A stretch of DNA of 64,000 nucleotides from Nocardioides currus (lineage in GTDB: Bacteria; Actinomycetota; Actinomycetes; Propionibacteriales; Nocardioidaceae): positions 118,362-182,361 of the forward strand of contig NZ_PYXZ01000010.1 of assembly GCF_003057875.1 (NCBI RefSeq), written 5' to 3'. Shown in pieces: positions 48,695 through 58,034 of this stretch. The notes below the pieces were generated by a model. It was given only the letters and a program-made list of their open reading frames with translations. It ran no database searches and had not been told where the DNA came from. The translations under genes were made by a program, and so were the position numbers. Position 1 is the first letter of the stretch, and the number at the start of each line of letters is the position of its first letter.

Positions 48695-50103
48695 CGGGCA
48701 CCTTCGTCGGCATGCCCGCCTTTCCCGCGGCCGCCCGGGACGCGCTAGACAACGCCCAGTTGCGCGCCAATCTCGACCACGCAACCTCGACCATCCGCGC
48801 CAAGCGCGCCGCGGTCGTCGGCGAGCTCGAGCAGTGGGAGGCGCTCCGGATCGCGGGAGCAGCAATCAAGGACGACGTCCTACTGCGTCTGGACGACCAT
48901 CTACTCACGCTCGAGTCCGCCCTCCAAGACGCCGGTGCGGTCGTGCATTGGGCCCGTGATGCCGCTGAGGCCTGCCGGATCGTTGCGGAGGTCGCGCGCG
49001 CCCACGAAGCTGACGAGGTGGTCAAGGTCAAGTCGATGGTCACCCAGGAGATTGGCCTCAACGAGGCGCTTGCGGCAGAAGGTATCGCTGCGTGGGAGAC
49101 GGACCTCGCCGAGCTCATCGTGCAACTCGGGGACGACCTGCCCTCCCACATCCTGGTTCCCGCAATCCATCGCAACCGCAGCGAGGTGAGGGAGATCTTC
49201 TTGCGGGAGATGCCCGACGCGCCGCCCGGACTGACCGATGACCCGGCGAGGCTGGCCGAGGCAGCAAGAATGCACCTGCGTGAGAAGTTCCTGCGCGCCA
49301 AGGTGGCTGTCTCGGGAGCCAACTTCGCGGTGGCTGAGACGGGAACACTCGTCGTGGTGGAGTCCGAGGGCAACGGCCGGATGTGCTTGACCTTGCCCGA
49401 CGTCCTGGTCTCAGTGGTCGGCATAGAGAAGGTCGTGCCAAGTTGGCGCGATCTCGAGGTCTTCCTACAACTCCTGCCCCGGTCTTCGACTGGCGAGCGA
49501 ATGAACCCGTACACCTCGACCTGGTCAGGCGTCACAGCTGGTGACGGGCCGCAGGAGGTGCATGTTGTGCTCCTCGACAACGGCCGTACCCGGGCTTTGG
49601 CCGACGAAATCGGCCGTCAAGCGCTGCGATGCATCCGGTGCTCCGCGTGCCTCAACGCCTGCCCGGTCTACGAGCGTGTCGGCGGACATGCATACGGTTC
49701 GGTTTACCCGGGCCCGATCGGAGCCATCCTGAACCCTTTGCTGCGTGGGGTGGGGAGTAGTGACCAGGTGGACTCACTGCCGTACGCGTCCACCTTGTGC
49801 GGAGCCTGCTACGAGGTGTGCCCGGTGCTGATCGACATCCCCTCGGTCCTCGTCAACCTGCGCGCGCAAGTGGTTGACGCCCACCGATCCGGCCTGCCCA
49901 AGGCTGAGGCCGTAGCGATGAAGACTGCTCGCGCCACCCTGAGTTCTTCGTGGCGACTCGCGCTAGCCGAGCGGTTCACACGGATCGGGCTGGGCGCCGC
50001 GCGCCGCTTCGGCGCCTCGGCCTGGACCAGGTCACGAGACCTCCCCGAGGCTCCGCAGGAGAGCTTTCGCAAGTGGTGGCGCAGAACGGGAGGAAGGCCA
50101 TGA
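48691..50103 (+). CDS. lutB: L-lactate utilisation protein LutB
   Basis: 470 residues from GTG 48691, with GGAGGAGGACGAAG upstream. The N-terminal LUD domain (KVKSMVTQEIGLNEALAAEG, SGANFAVAETGTLVVVESEG) is followed by two 4Fe-4S binding clusters: C314/C317/C320/C324 (CIRCSACLNACPVY) and C370/C373/C377 (CGACYEVCPVLID). The full LutB length is present. The stop overlaps lutC. Confidence 0.92.
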   Translation: MTGTFVGMPAFPAAARDALDNAQLRANLDHATSTIRAKRAAVVGELEQWEALRIAGAAIKDDVLLRLDDHLLTLESALQDAGAVVHWARDAAEACRIVAEVARAHEADEVVKVKSMVTQEIGLNEALAAEGIAAWETDLAELIVQLGDDLPSHILVPAIHRNRSEVREIFLREMPDAPPGLTDDPARLAEAARMHLREKFLRAKVAVSGANFAVAETGTLVVVESEGNGRMCLTLPDVLVSVVGIEKVVPSWRDLEVFLQLLPRSSTGERMNPYTSTWSGVTAGDGPQEVHVVLLDNGRTRALADEIGRQALRCIRCSACLNACPVYERVGGHAYGSVYPGPIGAILNPLLRGVGSSDQVDSLPYASTLCGACYEVCPVLIDIPSVLVNLRAQVVDAHRSGLPKAEAVAMKTARATLSSSWRLALAERFTRIGLGAARRFGASAWTRSRDLPEAPQESFRKWWRRTGGRP

Positions 50104-50699
50104 GCGCCCGCGCCGACATCATCGGCGACGTGCGACGGGCTTTGGCAGGTGCACCGCCTGCTCCGGTGATCGAGCGCAACTACCTCGCTCCGTCGACAGC
50201 AAGCACCGGCGAGGTGATAGAACGCTTCATCGAACGCGTAGCTGACTATCAAGCCGTCGTCGAAAGGTGCGACGCGAATGAGGTCGCAAAGCGCATTGCG
50301 CGGGCCATCCCGCAGGAGGGGGCAGTGGTGGTTCCTGCCGGGCTTTCGTGGCAGGTACCCGGTGCTGTGGAGGACACGGGACTCTCAGCACGCGAGCTCG
50401 ACGCCGTGCACGCGGTCGTCACTGCAGCGACGGCGGGCATTGCCGAGACCGGAACGATCCTCCTCCAGCACGGTGAGGCCGAGGGGCGGCGCGCCCTGTC
50501 GCTGGTTCCTGACCTCCATGTGTGCGTCATCCGCGAGGACCAGATCTTCGCGGGCGTCCCAGAGGTGATGTCCCAGCTGGATCCACGCCGACCGACGACC
50601 TGGATTAGCGGTCCCTCCGCAACCAGCGACATCGAACTTATCCGGGTCGAAGGCGTACATGGCCCCCGCACGCTGCACGTCATCGTCGTGGGCACGTGA
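50100..50699 (+). CDS. lutC: L-lactate utilisation protein LutC
   Basis: 199 residues, ATG overlapping the lutB stop. LUD-domain subunit: VVVPAGLSWQVPG, TAATAGIAETGTILLQHGEA, RALSLVPDLHVCVIREDQIF, and the end GPSATSDIELIRVEGVHGPR with LHVIVVGT. Completes the LutABC operon. No lactate permease or FadR/LldR regulator is adjacent. Confidence 0.9.
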   Translation: MSARADIIGDVRRALAGAPPAPVIERNYLAPSTASTGEVIERFIERVADYQAVVERCDANEVAKRIARAIPQEGAVVVPAGLSWQVPGAVEDTGLSARELDAVHAVVTAATAGIAETGTILLQHGEAEGRRALSLVPDLHVCVIREDQIFAGVPEVMSQLDPRRPTTWISGPSATSDIELIRVEGVHGPRTLHVIVVGT

Positions 50700-50982
50700 C
50701 AGGGCCGCGCTGAGGGCCAAGTGACCTGTCACTGAGGTCGAGCTCTGGGCGGCTTTGGTAGTAGGTGGGGGACTGCAGAACCACCATCGCGGCCCCGGAG
50801 CGCGCCGCATCGCAGCCACCGTGGGTGGTTCGGTCCGACGTTGCCGCTCCAGGTGACGAAGACTCGCCGGTGGAAGCGACAGTGGCCGCTGACGTGGTTG
50901 GTGATCTGAGCGTCGGATGCACTCGCCGCGTGTCGCAGGCCGGCTGGTAGCCGGCACTCTGGCGGTCTCTCTGCAAGCCCGC

Positions 50983-51792
50983 CTACTCCACGAGACCATT
51001 GTTACCGACGGCACCGACCAAGCTTTCGCTCAGCCGACGCTTGGCGGCAAACAGCAGGTCGATCTTGCCCACGTCACGGCGTAGCTGTTTGAGCCGACCA
51101 TGGGGCAGGAGGACAACGATCGTGCACGCAGATCCGTCAGGTGTGCTGACGGGAACGGCGACACCGGCGACGCCCCGCTGAACCTCTTCGTCGCAGACTG
51201 CGAAGCCACGTCTACGCGTCTCGGCGATCTCGGTGGCCAGCTCATCCAGGTCGGCCTTGGTCAGTGCCGAGCCGTAGGCCTTCGCTGAGCGACCCACGAA
51301 GAGCCGTTCAAGCAATGCGTCGGGCTCCAACGCAAGCAGTGCCCGTCCGCTAGCGCTGGAGTGCGCGGGGTAAACCCGCCCCGTTCGATCGTCGTCCGCA
51401 GTCGGATCGAGGTCTCCAACGGTCAGCAGAACCCGTGAGTGCACGCCGACACGAACCGACAGATTGATGATCTCACCAACCTCGCGGGACAGGTCTTCCA
51501 GAATCGGTCGGGCGACCTCGATGAGTGTTGCAGTGCGCTGGGATGTCATCACGGGTGCCCACAGTGCAGGGCCAGCGAGATAGCGGCGGCTGTCGTCCTG
51601 CACCGCGAAACCCTGATAGACCAGCATGGCCATGATCCGGTGAGCGGTGGACGGCGCGATCCCCAACTTGAGCGCGACGTCGGAGACTCTGACCGCACCG
51701 GTATCGCGAAGCAGGTGGAGCGTGCGCAAAGCATGATCGATGGAATCGATGGCGTATCGAGGTCGCCGATGGTCTATCTGCACCTTGCGCAT
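50983..51792 (-). CDS. IclR-family transcriptional regulator
   Basis: 269 residues from ATG 51792 (MRKVQIDHRRPRYAIDSIDH); the frame is open further upstream but similarity begins here. HTH: VRVSDVALKLGIAPSTAHRI, then MAMLVYQGFAVQDDSRRYLA. Effector domain: INLSVRVGVHSRVLLTVGDL, HSSASGRALLALEPDALLER, AVCDEEVQRGVAGVAVPVST. Divergent from the esterase-dioxygenase cluster, so it is the likely regulator of that pathway. Confidence 0.87.
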   Translation of the reverse strand: MRKVQIDHRRPRYAIDSIDHALRTLHLLRDTGAVRVSDVALKLGIAPSTAHRIMAMLVYQGFAVQDDSRRYLAGPALWAPVMTSQRTATLIEVARPILEDLSREVGEIINLSVRVGVHSRVLLTVGDLDPTADDDRTGRVYPAHSSASGRALLALEPDALLERLFVGRSAKAYGSALTKADLDELATEIAETRRRGFAVCDEEVQRGVAGVAVPVSTPDGSACTIVVLLPHGRLKQLRRDVGKIDLLFAAKRRLSESLVGAVGNNGLVE

Positions 51793-52214
51793 GATCACGC
51801 TCCTGCCTGACCGACGACTCACCTTCCCGCGGCGGTCAAGCGCGGGTTTCGGGACTGTAACACCGCCCCCAGTGGGACGACAGTGGCCGGCCCAGCGAGC
51901 GCCCTTCTCGCACCACCTAAGAGCGGCGCGGTCGCTAACTTCTGCTGACAAGAAACTGTTGGAACCCCGTTGTGCGTCGGCTCACAATGATTGTGCTCAC
52001 ACCGATCCCGTGCCTACTGCGGTCTTGACGTGAGAGAAACGCAAAGCCACGGGGCAGAGTGGCAGGCCCGACGGCGCAGCATGCCGCGTGGGCAAAACCC
52101 ACCGGCCCCACCCCACCAAGACGTTCCCCGGCCGCCTTGCCGCAGCAGCAGGCGGCGCCGGGTGTTCGCCCTTGTAGCCCGCGTCGGACCGACGTGGGCG
52201 AGGAAGGAGCACGC
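51793..52214. other. Divergent regulatory region (IclR gene / esterase cluster)
   Basis: 422-bases without a gene. It contains the palindrome at 51983-51995 and the esterase ribosome binding site AGGAAGGAG (52201-52209). Promoter boxes are not convincing by eye. Confidence 0.5.
51983..51995. promoter_or_regulatory. Palindrome CACAAT-G-ATTGTG, IclR operator candidate
   Basis: Perfect 6-bp arms in the AT-richer part of the divergent region, about 190-bases from the IclR gene start and 220 from the esterase start. IclR-type proteins bind short palindromes of this kind. Confidence 0.5.
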
Positions 52215-53789
52215 ATGTCCATGAAGTCGATCGTCGTCACAGAGTCGGGGCGTCTGGCCGGCGATGCCAGCCCCGGCAGCGGTGTCCGCAGGTATCTGGG
52301 CATCCCCTACGCCGCCGCGCCCGTCGGCAGCCTGCGCTGGCGACCGCCGCAGCCCGCCTCGGCATGGGACGGTGTGCGCGACGCCGACAGATTCGGACCT
52401 TCCGCAGTGCAGGGACCGCCGCCGAAGGAGTCGCTCTACAACGGTGGCGAGGAGGAGTTCAGCGAGGACTGCCTGAACCTCAATGTGTGGACCGGTCCCG
52501 AGTCGTCGACCGACCGACCGGTCCTGGTGTGGCTACACTTCGGCGCCTACCAGTTCGGCTCGGCGGCCAACCCGATCTATGACGGTGCGCGACTGGCCGA
52601 GGCCGGCGTCACCGTCGTGACGGTCAACAGCAGACTCGGACGCCTGGGCTACTTCGCCCACCCCGAACTGAGCGCCGAGTCTGAGCACGGAGTATCTGGC
52701 AACTACGGCCTGCTTGACCAGATCGCCGCGCTGCAGTGGGTGCAGCGCAACATCGCCGCCTTCGGTGGCTCGCCGGACAATGTAACCCTCGGTGGTGTCT
52801 CCGCCGGTGGCCACAGCGTGCACAACCTGCTCTCCTCGCCGCTGGCCGCGGGTCTCTTCCACCGCGCCATCGCGCAGAGCGGCCCTGGCGCCTCAAAGGC
52901 CGTCCAAGGTCACGGCCACGTCGCCCATCTGCAGGACCTCGCCTCCGCTGAGGCGACGGGCGTCGAGTTGAGCGAGCTTGTCGGCGCAACGTCGGTGGAG
53001 CAGCTGCGGGCCCTGCCGCTCGAGGAGCTGCTCACCCCGCAGCTGCCGAGGACCGAGGGAGTGTGGACGTTCGACCTGATCCCTGGCGCACAGGTCAGCC
53101 TCAAGGTCTTCGACGCCGCCTACCCGGTCGTTGACGGGCACGTGCTGCCCACTGCCGTCGTCTCGGCCTACGCGGACGGGAAGACCCACCCGGTGCCCAT
53201 GCTGGTCGGCAACGTCGGCAACGAGGCCTCTGGCCTGCCCTACATCAGCAACCTCGCCGACTATGAGAGCTGGGCGACCGAGGCGTTCGGCGACGGCGCG
53301 ACTGAGCTGCTGCGGCTCTACCCGGCGACGACCGACGCCGAGGCTCAGCAGGCGAGCTGGGAGCTGCTCGCAGACCACGTCTTCGTCTCCTCGGGCTGGA
53401 CGGCTGCTCGGCTGCAGCGGCACGTCGCGCCCGTGTGGCACTACCGCTTCCTACGCAAGCCCCCGATCCCGCAAGACTCCGACATCATCGAGCGGGCCTA
53501 CGCCGGGGCGTTCCACGGCGCCGACGTGTACTACGCCTTCGGGACCTACGGGGCCCGGGACTGGCCGTGGTCCGACGAGGACCGAAGCCTGTCGGACCGG
53601 ATGATGTGCTCCTGGGTCTCGTTCGTCCGTGACGGCGACCCGACGGCGGGCGGCGCGATCTTGTGGCCGCTTTTCGACCCGTCCGCCCCCACCTCACGCA
53701 TCTGGGACGCCGAGGACCGCATCGACGACATCTCGCGTCGTGACCGGATGGCGTTCTGGGATGCCTGGAACGGCATCGACGCGGGCTGA
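52215..53789 (+). CDS. Type-B carboxylesterase
   Basis: 524 residues from ATG 52215. Alpha/beta hydrolase of the carboxylesterase/cholinesterase type: EDCLNLNVWTGPESS, LGYFAHPELS, NYGLLDQIAALQWVQRNIAA and FGGSPDNVTLGGVSAGGHS. The nucleophile S196 sits in GVSAG rather than the usual GESAG, and the oxyanion segment is WLHFGAYQFG rather than HGGGF. H434 (FHGADVYYAFG) and the acid in GNVGNEASG complete the triad. First gene of the IclR-linked cluster, so it probably releases the acid or alcohol that the later enzymes degrade. Confidence 0.87.
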   Translation: MSMKSIVVTESGRLAGDASPGSGVRRYLGIPYAAAPVGSLRWRPPQPASAWDGVRDADRFGPSAVQGPPPKESLYNGGEEEFSEDCLNLNVWTGPESSTDRPVLVWLHFGAYQFGSAANPIYDGARLAEAGVTVVTVNSRLGRLGYFAHPELSAESEHGVSGNYGLLDQIAALQWVQRNIAAFGGSPDNVTLGGVSAGGHSVHNLLSSPLAAGLFHRAIAQSGPGASKAVQGHGHVAHLQDLASAEATGVELSELVGATSVEQLRALPLEELLTPQLPRTEGVWTFDLIPGAQVSLKVFDAAYPVVDGHVLPTAVVSAYADGKTHPVPMLVGNVGNEASGLPYISNLADYESWATEAFGDGATELLRLYPATTDAEAQQASWELLADHVFVSSGWTAARLQRHVAPVWHYRFLRKPPIPQDSDIIERAYAGAFHGADVYYAFGTYGARDWPWSDEDRSLSDRMMCSWVSFVRDGDPTAGGAILWPLFDPSAPTSRIWDAEDRIDDISRRDRMAFWDAWNGIDAG

Positions 53790-53882
53790 TCCAGCCGGGT
53801 CATCCACCCTTCCTATCCCCGCGGCGCGTCGTACGGCGTGGACCGCAGCTCAACCACCGCAATCGAACCTGAGAGGTCATCC

Positions 53883-54983
53883 ATGAGCATCGCTGAGGCA
53901 CACATCTCCTACTCGCGCGACGAGGCGGCGCACGAGCGGGTTCTCTGGGAACCGCTGATGCTGCGCGCTGCCCAGATCGAGGAGGTCTTCGCGAACCTAC
54001 AGGCCGGAGACGCCGACCGGAACGGCCGCCGTGAGGCGCGCATCGCCCACCCCCGCGCCAACAACGCCGGCCGCGGCCTCTCGCCGACCACCGCGGTCAG
54101 CTTGGGCACGCTGCTCCCCGGCGAGTCGACCACCCCCGGACGCAACAACACCTCGGGCGTCTACATGGTCATCGGCGGCCAGGCCGAGGTCACCGAGGGC
54201 CAGCGCGTCTTCACCGTCGGCCCGACCGACGTGTGGACCAAGCCGAGCATGGCGCTGGAGTCCATCGCAAACCATGGCGACGAACCGTTCCGCTACCTCC
54301 ACTACTCCAACTCGGCGCTGCTCGAGACACTGAGCTACTACTACGAGGACGGCGGCCCGATCGGGACCTTCCACGGTGGTAAGGAGCCGCTGGAGGCGGG
54401 TAGCCGGAGCAAGGACCTCACGCCGCCGATCCCGCTCGACACCGACAGTGGCGAGATCCTGCTTCCCTACGAGCACCTGATCGACCCGGACTACGTCGAG
54501 GACCGCCCCCTCCACTTCTCGTGGTCGGACGTCAGTGCACACCTCGACCGGGTGCGGTCGCTCAAGTCGGGCTACACAGGCCGCCCGCTGTTCGTGCTCT
54601 ACAACCCGGCCACCGGTCGGCTCAACGGCACCACCCAGTCGTTCTTCGCCACTATCGCGGCCTTCGGCGCGAACTTCTCCGGGCCGACTCACCGTCACAT
54701 GAGCTCAGCGATCAACTACCACTTCGCGGGATCGGGCTCGAGCGTCGTCAACGGCGAGGAGGTCCACTGGGAGGCCGGAGACCTTATGCTCTCAGCGCCC
54801 GCCTGGTCCGAACACGCTCACACCTCGGGGCCGAACGGCGCGATGATCCTCACGATCCAGGACCACCCGTTCCACATCGGTAACGGCTCCCTGGTCTGGC
54901 AGGAAGACATCGAGAACGGCGAGGTGATTGCACTGGGGACCCAGGCCGGCTTCAGCACCAACATCGGGTCTCTCCAGGGCTGA
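53883..54983 (+). CDS. Bicupin ring-cleaving dioxygenase (gentisate/salicylate 1,2-dioxygenase-like)
   Basis: 366 residues. Two cupin halves. The C-terminal one carries GPTHRHMSSAINYHFAGSGS with H270/H272 and PAWSEHAHTSGPNG with H311/H313. This is the Fe(II) site layout of gentisate 1,2-dioxygenase and its salicylate- and 1-hydroxy-2-naphthoate-cleaving relatives. The first half (SLGTLLPGESTTPGRNNTSG, VYMVIGGQAEVTEGQ) keeps the fold but not a full His set. The substrate is probably a hydroxylated aromatic acid or N-heterocycle; the ring-cleavage product would feed the FAH, hydratase and aldolase. Confidence 0.85.
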   Translation: MSIAEAHISYSRDEAAHERVLWEPLMLRAAQIEEVFANLQAGDADRNGRREARIAHPRANNAGRGLSPTTAVSLGTLLPGESTTPGRNNTSGVYMVIGGQAEVTEGQRVFTVGPTDVWTKPSMALESIANHGDEPFRYLHYSNSALLETLSYYYEDGGPIGTFHGGKEPLEAGSRSKDLTPPIPLDTDSGEILLPYEHLIDPDYVEDRPLHFSWSDVSAHLDRVRSLKSGYTGRPLFVLYNPATGRLNGTTQSFFATIAAFGANFSGPTHRHMSSAINYHFAGSGSSVVNGEEVHWEAGDLMLSAPAWSEHAHTSGPNGAMILTIQDHPFHIGNGSLVWQEDIENGEVIALGTQAGFSTNIGSLQG

Positions 54984-55096
54984 CGGGGGCCGGGCAACCG
55001 GCGTCCGCCACGCCTTGCGCCCCGGCCTCAAGCCGGGTACGCCAGCCAGAACCAACGCGCTCTGCGTTGGACCCCATCACTTCCAAGGAAGACCTC

Positions 55097-56233
55097 ATGA
55101 AGCAACGATCCGGTCCGGACCACCTGAGCCTGGGATACTTCTTCCCAGCCGGGAAGACGAATCACCTCTACTCCGACGAGGCTGCTCGGCGAGTGCCGGA
55201 GATGACGAAGGCCAACTTGGTCGCGCTGGCCCAGGCGGCTGAGCGCACCGGTTTCGACTCGCTCTTCATCGCCGACAACTGGTCGGGGCACCAGCGCGCG
55301 GCCGAAGAGGCCGGGCACCAGTCGCCTGCGTACCACGCACCGCTGCTGGCCATGGCCCTGCTCACGGCGACGGACCGAATCGGCGTCATCTCGACGTTTC
55401 ACACCACCCACCACAAGCCAGCGCACGTCGCCCGCATGGGTGCCACGCTCGACGCCTTCAGTGGCGGGCGCTGGGGATGGAACATCGTCACCGGATTCAG
55501 TGCTGCAGAGGCTGCGCTCTTCGGTGAGGCCTTCATCGACCACGACGTCCGTTACGACATGGCCGGGGAGTTCACCGAGATCGTCAAGATGCTCTGGTCC
55601 GAGGACGACGCGATCGACTTCGACGGCATGTACTACAAGGTGAAAGGCCGCATCAAGAAGCCCCGCACGATGCAGCAGCCACACCCATTCCTGGTGAGTG
55701 CGGGGTCCTCGGAGGCCGGCATGGCATTCGCCACGCAGTACTGCGACCAGCTCGTCGTGCTCGCGCCCGATGAGGCGACGGTCAACGGCATCGACGACAA
55801 GCTGAACCAGCAGAAGGCGAAGCGCAAGCCCGAGATCTCCCCCTTCGGCATGGCGATCGTGCGTGAGGGCGACGGCGAGGCCGAGGAGATCCTCGAGGGG
55901 CTGAAGAAGTCCATCAACGTAGAGGCCACCCGTGAGATCTCGGCCGATGTGCTGGGGTCGATCGAGTCGTCACGGGCCCTCTACGAGAAGATGGGTGAGG
56001 AAGAGGCGACTCTCGCCTTCGGGGGTGCGGGGCACCTGATGAACCTGGTCGGCACGCCCGAGCAGGTGGCTGAGCGGCTGATCTCGCTCAAGAAGAACAC
56101 CAACACCGGGTCGGTTCTGATCAACTTCCCGCTCTGGAGTCCGGCCGAGCTCGAAGGCTTCGCCGCCGTACTGCCGTACCTGCGTGAGGCCGGCGTGTGG
56201 TCTCCGCCTGAGGAGAGGGGCTACTCGTGGTGA
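55097..56233 (+). CDS. LLM-class FMN-dependent monooxygenase
   Basis: 378 residues from ATG 55097 with AAGGAAG upstream. Luciferase-like TIM-barrel: LSLGYFFPAGKTNHL, AQAAERTGFDSLFIADNW, ATLDAFSGGRWGWNIVTGFS, PHPFLVSAGSSEAGMAFATQ and LINFPLWSPAELEGFAAVLP. It resembles group-C enzymes such as RutA, SfnG and the pyridine-degradation PyrA that need FMNH2 from a separate reductase. The flavin reductase at 62828-63976 is a natural partner. Possible roles are ring opening of a heterocycle or C-S/C-N oxidation. Confidence 0.87.
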   Translation: MKQRSGPDHLSLGYFFPAGKTNHLYSDEAARRVPEMTKANLVALAQAAERTGFDSLFIADNWSGHQRAAEEAGHQSPAYHAPLLAMALLTATDRIGVISTFHTTHHKPAHVARMGATLDAFSGGRWGWNIVTGFSAAEAALFGEAFIDHDVRYDMAGEFTEIVKMLWSEDDAIDFDGMYYKVKGRIKKPRTMQQPHPFLVSAGSSEAGMAFATQYCDQLVVLAPDEATVNGIDDKLNQQKAKRKPEISPFGMAIVREGDGEAEEILEGLKKSINVEATREISADVLGSIESSRALYEKMGEEEATLAFGGAGHLMNLVGTPEQVAERLISLKKNTNTGSVLINFPLWSPAELEGFAAVLPYLREAGVWSPPEERGYSW

Positions 56234-57177
56234 CCGCTTCCGCCGACCACGTGACGCCGGCACCTTGGCTGAGCGACCAGGACGTCGTGGACCGGGTCCC
56301 GCTGGCCCGCGCAATCGAGGCCGTCGCGGCGATCGTCGCGAAGGAGGCCCGAGGCACGGCCCGGGCCATTCCGAAGACAATGGTGACCTGGGACCCGCGG
56401 AGCGCGGCTCACGCACTCGGCGGGTACGACGCCGAGACCGGTCGTGTGGCCTTCAAGACTTGGGTCAACACGCCACGGGGCGCTGCCGCGCTGCTCAGCC
56501 TCTTCGACTCCGCCGAGGGCGGGCTGCTGGCGACCATGGAGGCCGTCGCAGTCGGGCAGATCCGGACCGCGAGCATCTCCGGCATCGCGACCCGGGAGAT
56601 GAGCAGCCCGGACGCCAATGAGCTCACCATCGTGGGCACGGGCCGACAGGCGCTCCTCCAGGTGGCTGCCGTCGCGGCCGTCCGGCCGATAGAGCGGGTC
56701 CGTGTCTGGAGCCCCCGCGCCGAGAGCCGCGAGGCCTTCGCCGAGACCGTCGAGCGGGAGCTCGGGAAGCCCGCAGTGGCCCACGCCGCCCTCGAGGAGG
56801 CGGTCGAGGGAGCGCCCATCGTGACGGTGGTAACGCGGGCCCAGGACCCGTTCTTCCCGGTCGGGATCCTTGCCCCCGGTGCCCACCTCAACGCAGTCGG
56901 AGCCATTCTCCCCGCCAACGCCGAGTTCGAGGCCGACCTCCTCGCGGGCTCCGACCTCACGGTCGTCGACACCCTCGAGAACGCCCGCAAGGTGTCGCGT
57001 GAGCTCATCGAGTTCTACGGCGACGACTGGAGCTCGGTCCGCACGCTCGGGCAGATGCTGCTCGGCGAGGTGACCCGCCCGGCATCCCCGAACCTCACGG
57101 TCTTCAAGGGGGTCGGCCTCGGGTTGGGCGACCTCGCGGTGGCCGCCCTGGCCTTTGAGGCAGGGGAGTACGCGTGA
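56230..57177 (+). CDS. Ornithine cyclodeaminase / mu-crystallin-family protein
   Basis: 315 residues from GTG 56230 overlapping the LLM stop (GTGA); GTG 56227 is equally in frame. NAD(P) site ELTIVGTGRQALLQVAAVAA, preceded by GGLLATMEAVAVGQIRTASI, and GAHLNAVGAILPANAEFEAD. The family includes ornithine cyclodeaminase, alanine dehydrogenase and ketimine reductases. In an LLM/dioxygenase cluster, a reductase of a cyclic imine or an NAD-dependent deaminating step seems likely, pointing to a nitrogen-containing substrate. Not resolved by sequence. Confidence 0.8.
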   Translation: MTASADHVTPAPWLSDQDVVDRVPLARAIEAVAAIVAKEARGTARAIPKTMVTWDPRSAAHALGGYDAETGRVAFKTWVNTPRGAAALLSLFDSAEGGLLATMEAVAVGQIRTASISGIATREMSSPDANELTIVGTGRQALLQVAAVAAVRPIERVRVWSPRAESREAFAETVERELGKPAVAHAALEEAVEGAPIVTVVTRAQDPFFPVGILAPGAHLNAVGAILPANAEFEADLLAGSDLTVVDTLENARKVSRELIEFYGDDWSSVRTLGQMLLGEVTRPASPNLTVFKGVGLGLGDLAVAALAFEAGEYA

Positions 57178-58034
57178 GGCTCGCGACGCTGCGCACCGAG
57201 GACGGTCACCGGGCGGTCCGGATCGAGAACGACGGGATGGTCCTGCTGCCCTGGCGGGATCTCGGCGAGCTGCTCGAGAGGCCGACTTGGCGGGAGGACG
57301 CCCAGGCCGACGGGGAGACGCGGGTGCTCGACATCGCGCAGCTCGCGCCCGTCGTACCCCGTCCGCAGAAGGTCTTCGTCGTGGGCTTCAACTTCCCCGA
57401 CCCGGACCTGCTGCCGACCCCTCCAGAGTTCCCCTCGATCTTCGCCAAGTTCGCCCGCAGCCTCTGCGGACCCCGCGACGCTCTGCACCTGCCCGATCCG
57501 TCGATCTCCACGCAGGGAGATTTCGAGGTCGAGCCGGTCGCGGTCATCGGCAAGGCCGGCCGGCACATCCCGCTCGACAAGGCCGCCGGCCACATCGCCG
57601 GCTACTGCGTGGGCAACGACGCCTCGGTCCGCGACTGGCAGTTCCGCAACCGCCCCCCGCTCATCGGCAAGGCCTGGGAGGGGATGACGCCGGTGGGCCC
57701 GTGGATGACCACGGCTGACGCGGTCGACCTCGCCAGCCTGCGGATGACCTGCGAGGTCGATGGCGTCACCATGCAGAACGGCGCCGTCAGCGAGATGATC
57801 TTCAGCCCGGAGCACATCGTGTCGTACATCAGCACGCTCGTCACCCTCGACCCGGGCGACCTGATCTTCCTCGGCACCCCTCCCGGGCACGCGTTTGGTC
57901 GTGAGTCGAAGCCGTGGCTGACGGAGGGACAGACCGTCCGCGCGGCGATCACCGGTTTGGGCGACCTCGTGAACACCTGCGTCGCCGACCCCGTCCTCTA
58001 CCAGTCGACGCCCCATGAAGGGAGCCCGGCATGA
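57174..58034 (+). CDS. Fumarylacetoacetate hydrolase-family enzyme, cluster 2
   Basis: 286 residues from GTG 57174 overlapping the previous stop. RPQKVFVVGFNFPDPDLLPT, EFPSIFAKFARSLCGPRDAL, FEVEPVAVIGKAGRHIPLDK and EMIFSPEHIVSYISTLVTLD place it in the FAH family, with the metal ligands E-x-E in DFEVEPVAV and D in GNDASVRDWQ. It likely hydrolyses or decarboxylates the dioxygenase product (HpaG or fumarylpyruvate-hydrolase-like). Confidence 0.85.
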   Translation: MRLATLRTEDGHRAVRIENDGMVLLPWRDLGELLERPTWREDAQADGETRVLDIAQLAPVVPRPQKVFVVGFNFPDPDLLPTPPEFPSIFAKFARSLCGPRDALHLPDPSISTQGDFEVEPVAVIGKAGRHIPLDKAAGHIAGYCVGNDASVRDWQFRNRPPLIGKAWEGMTPVGPWMTTADAVDLASLRMTCEVDGVTMQNGAVSEMIFSPEHIVSYISTLVTLDPGDLIFLGTPPGHAFGRESKPWLTEGQTVRAAITGLGDLVNTCVADPVLYQSTPHEGSPA

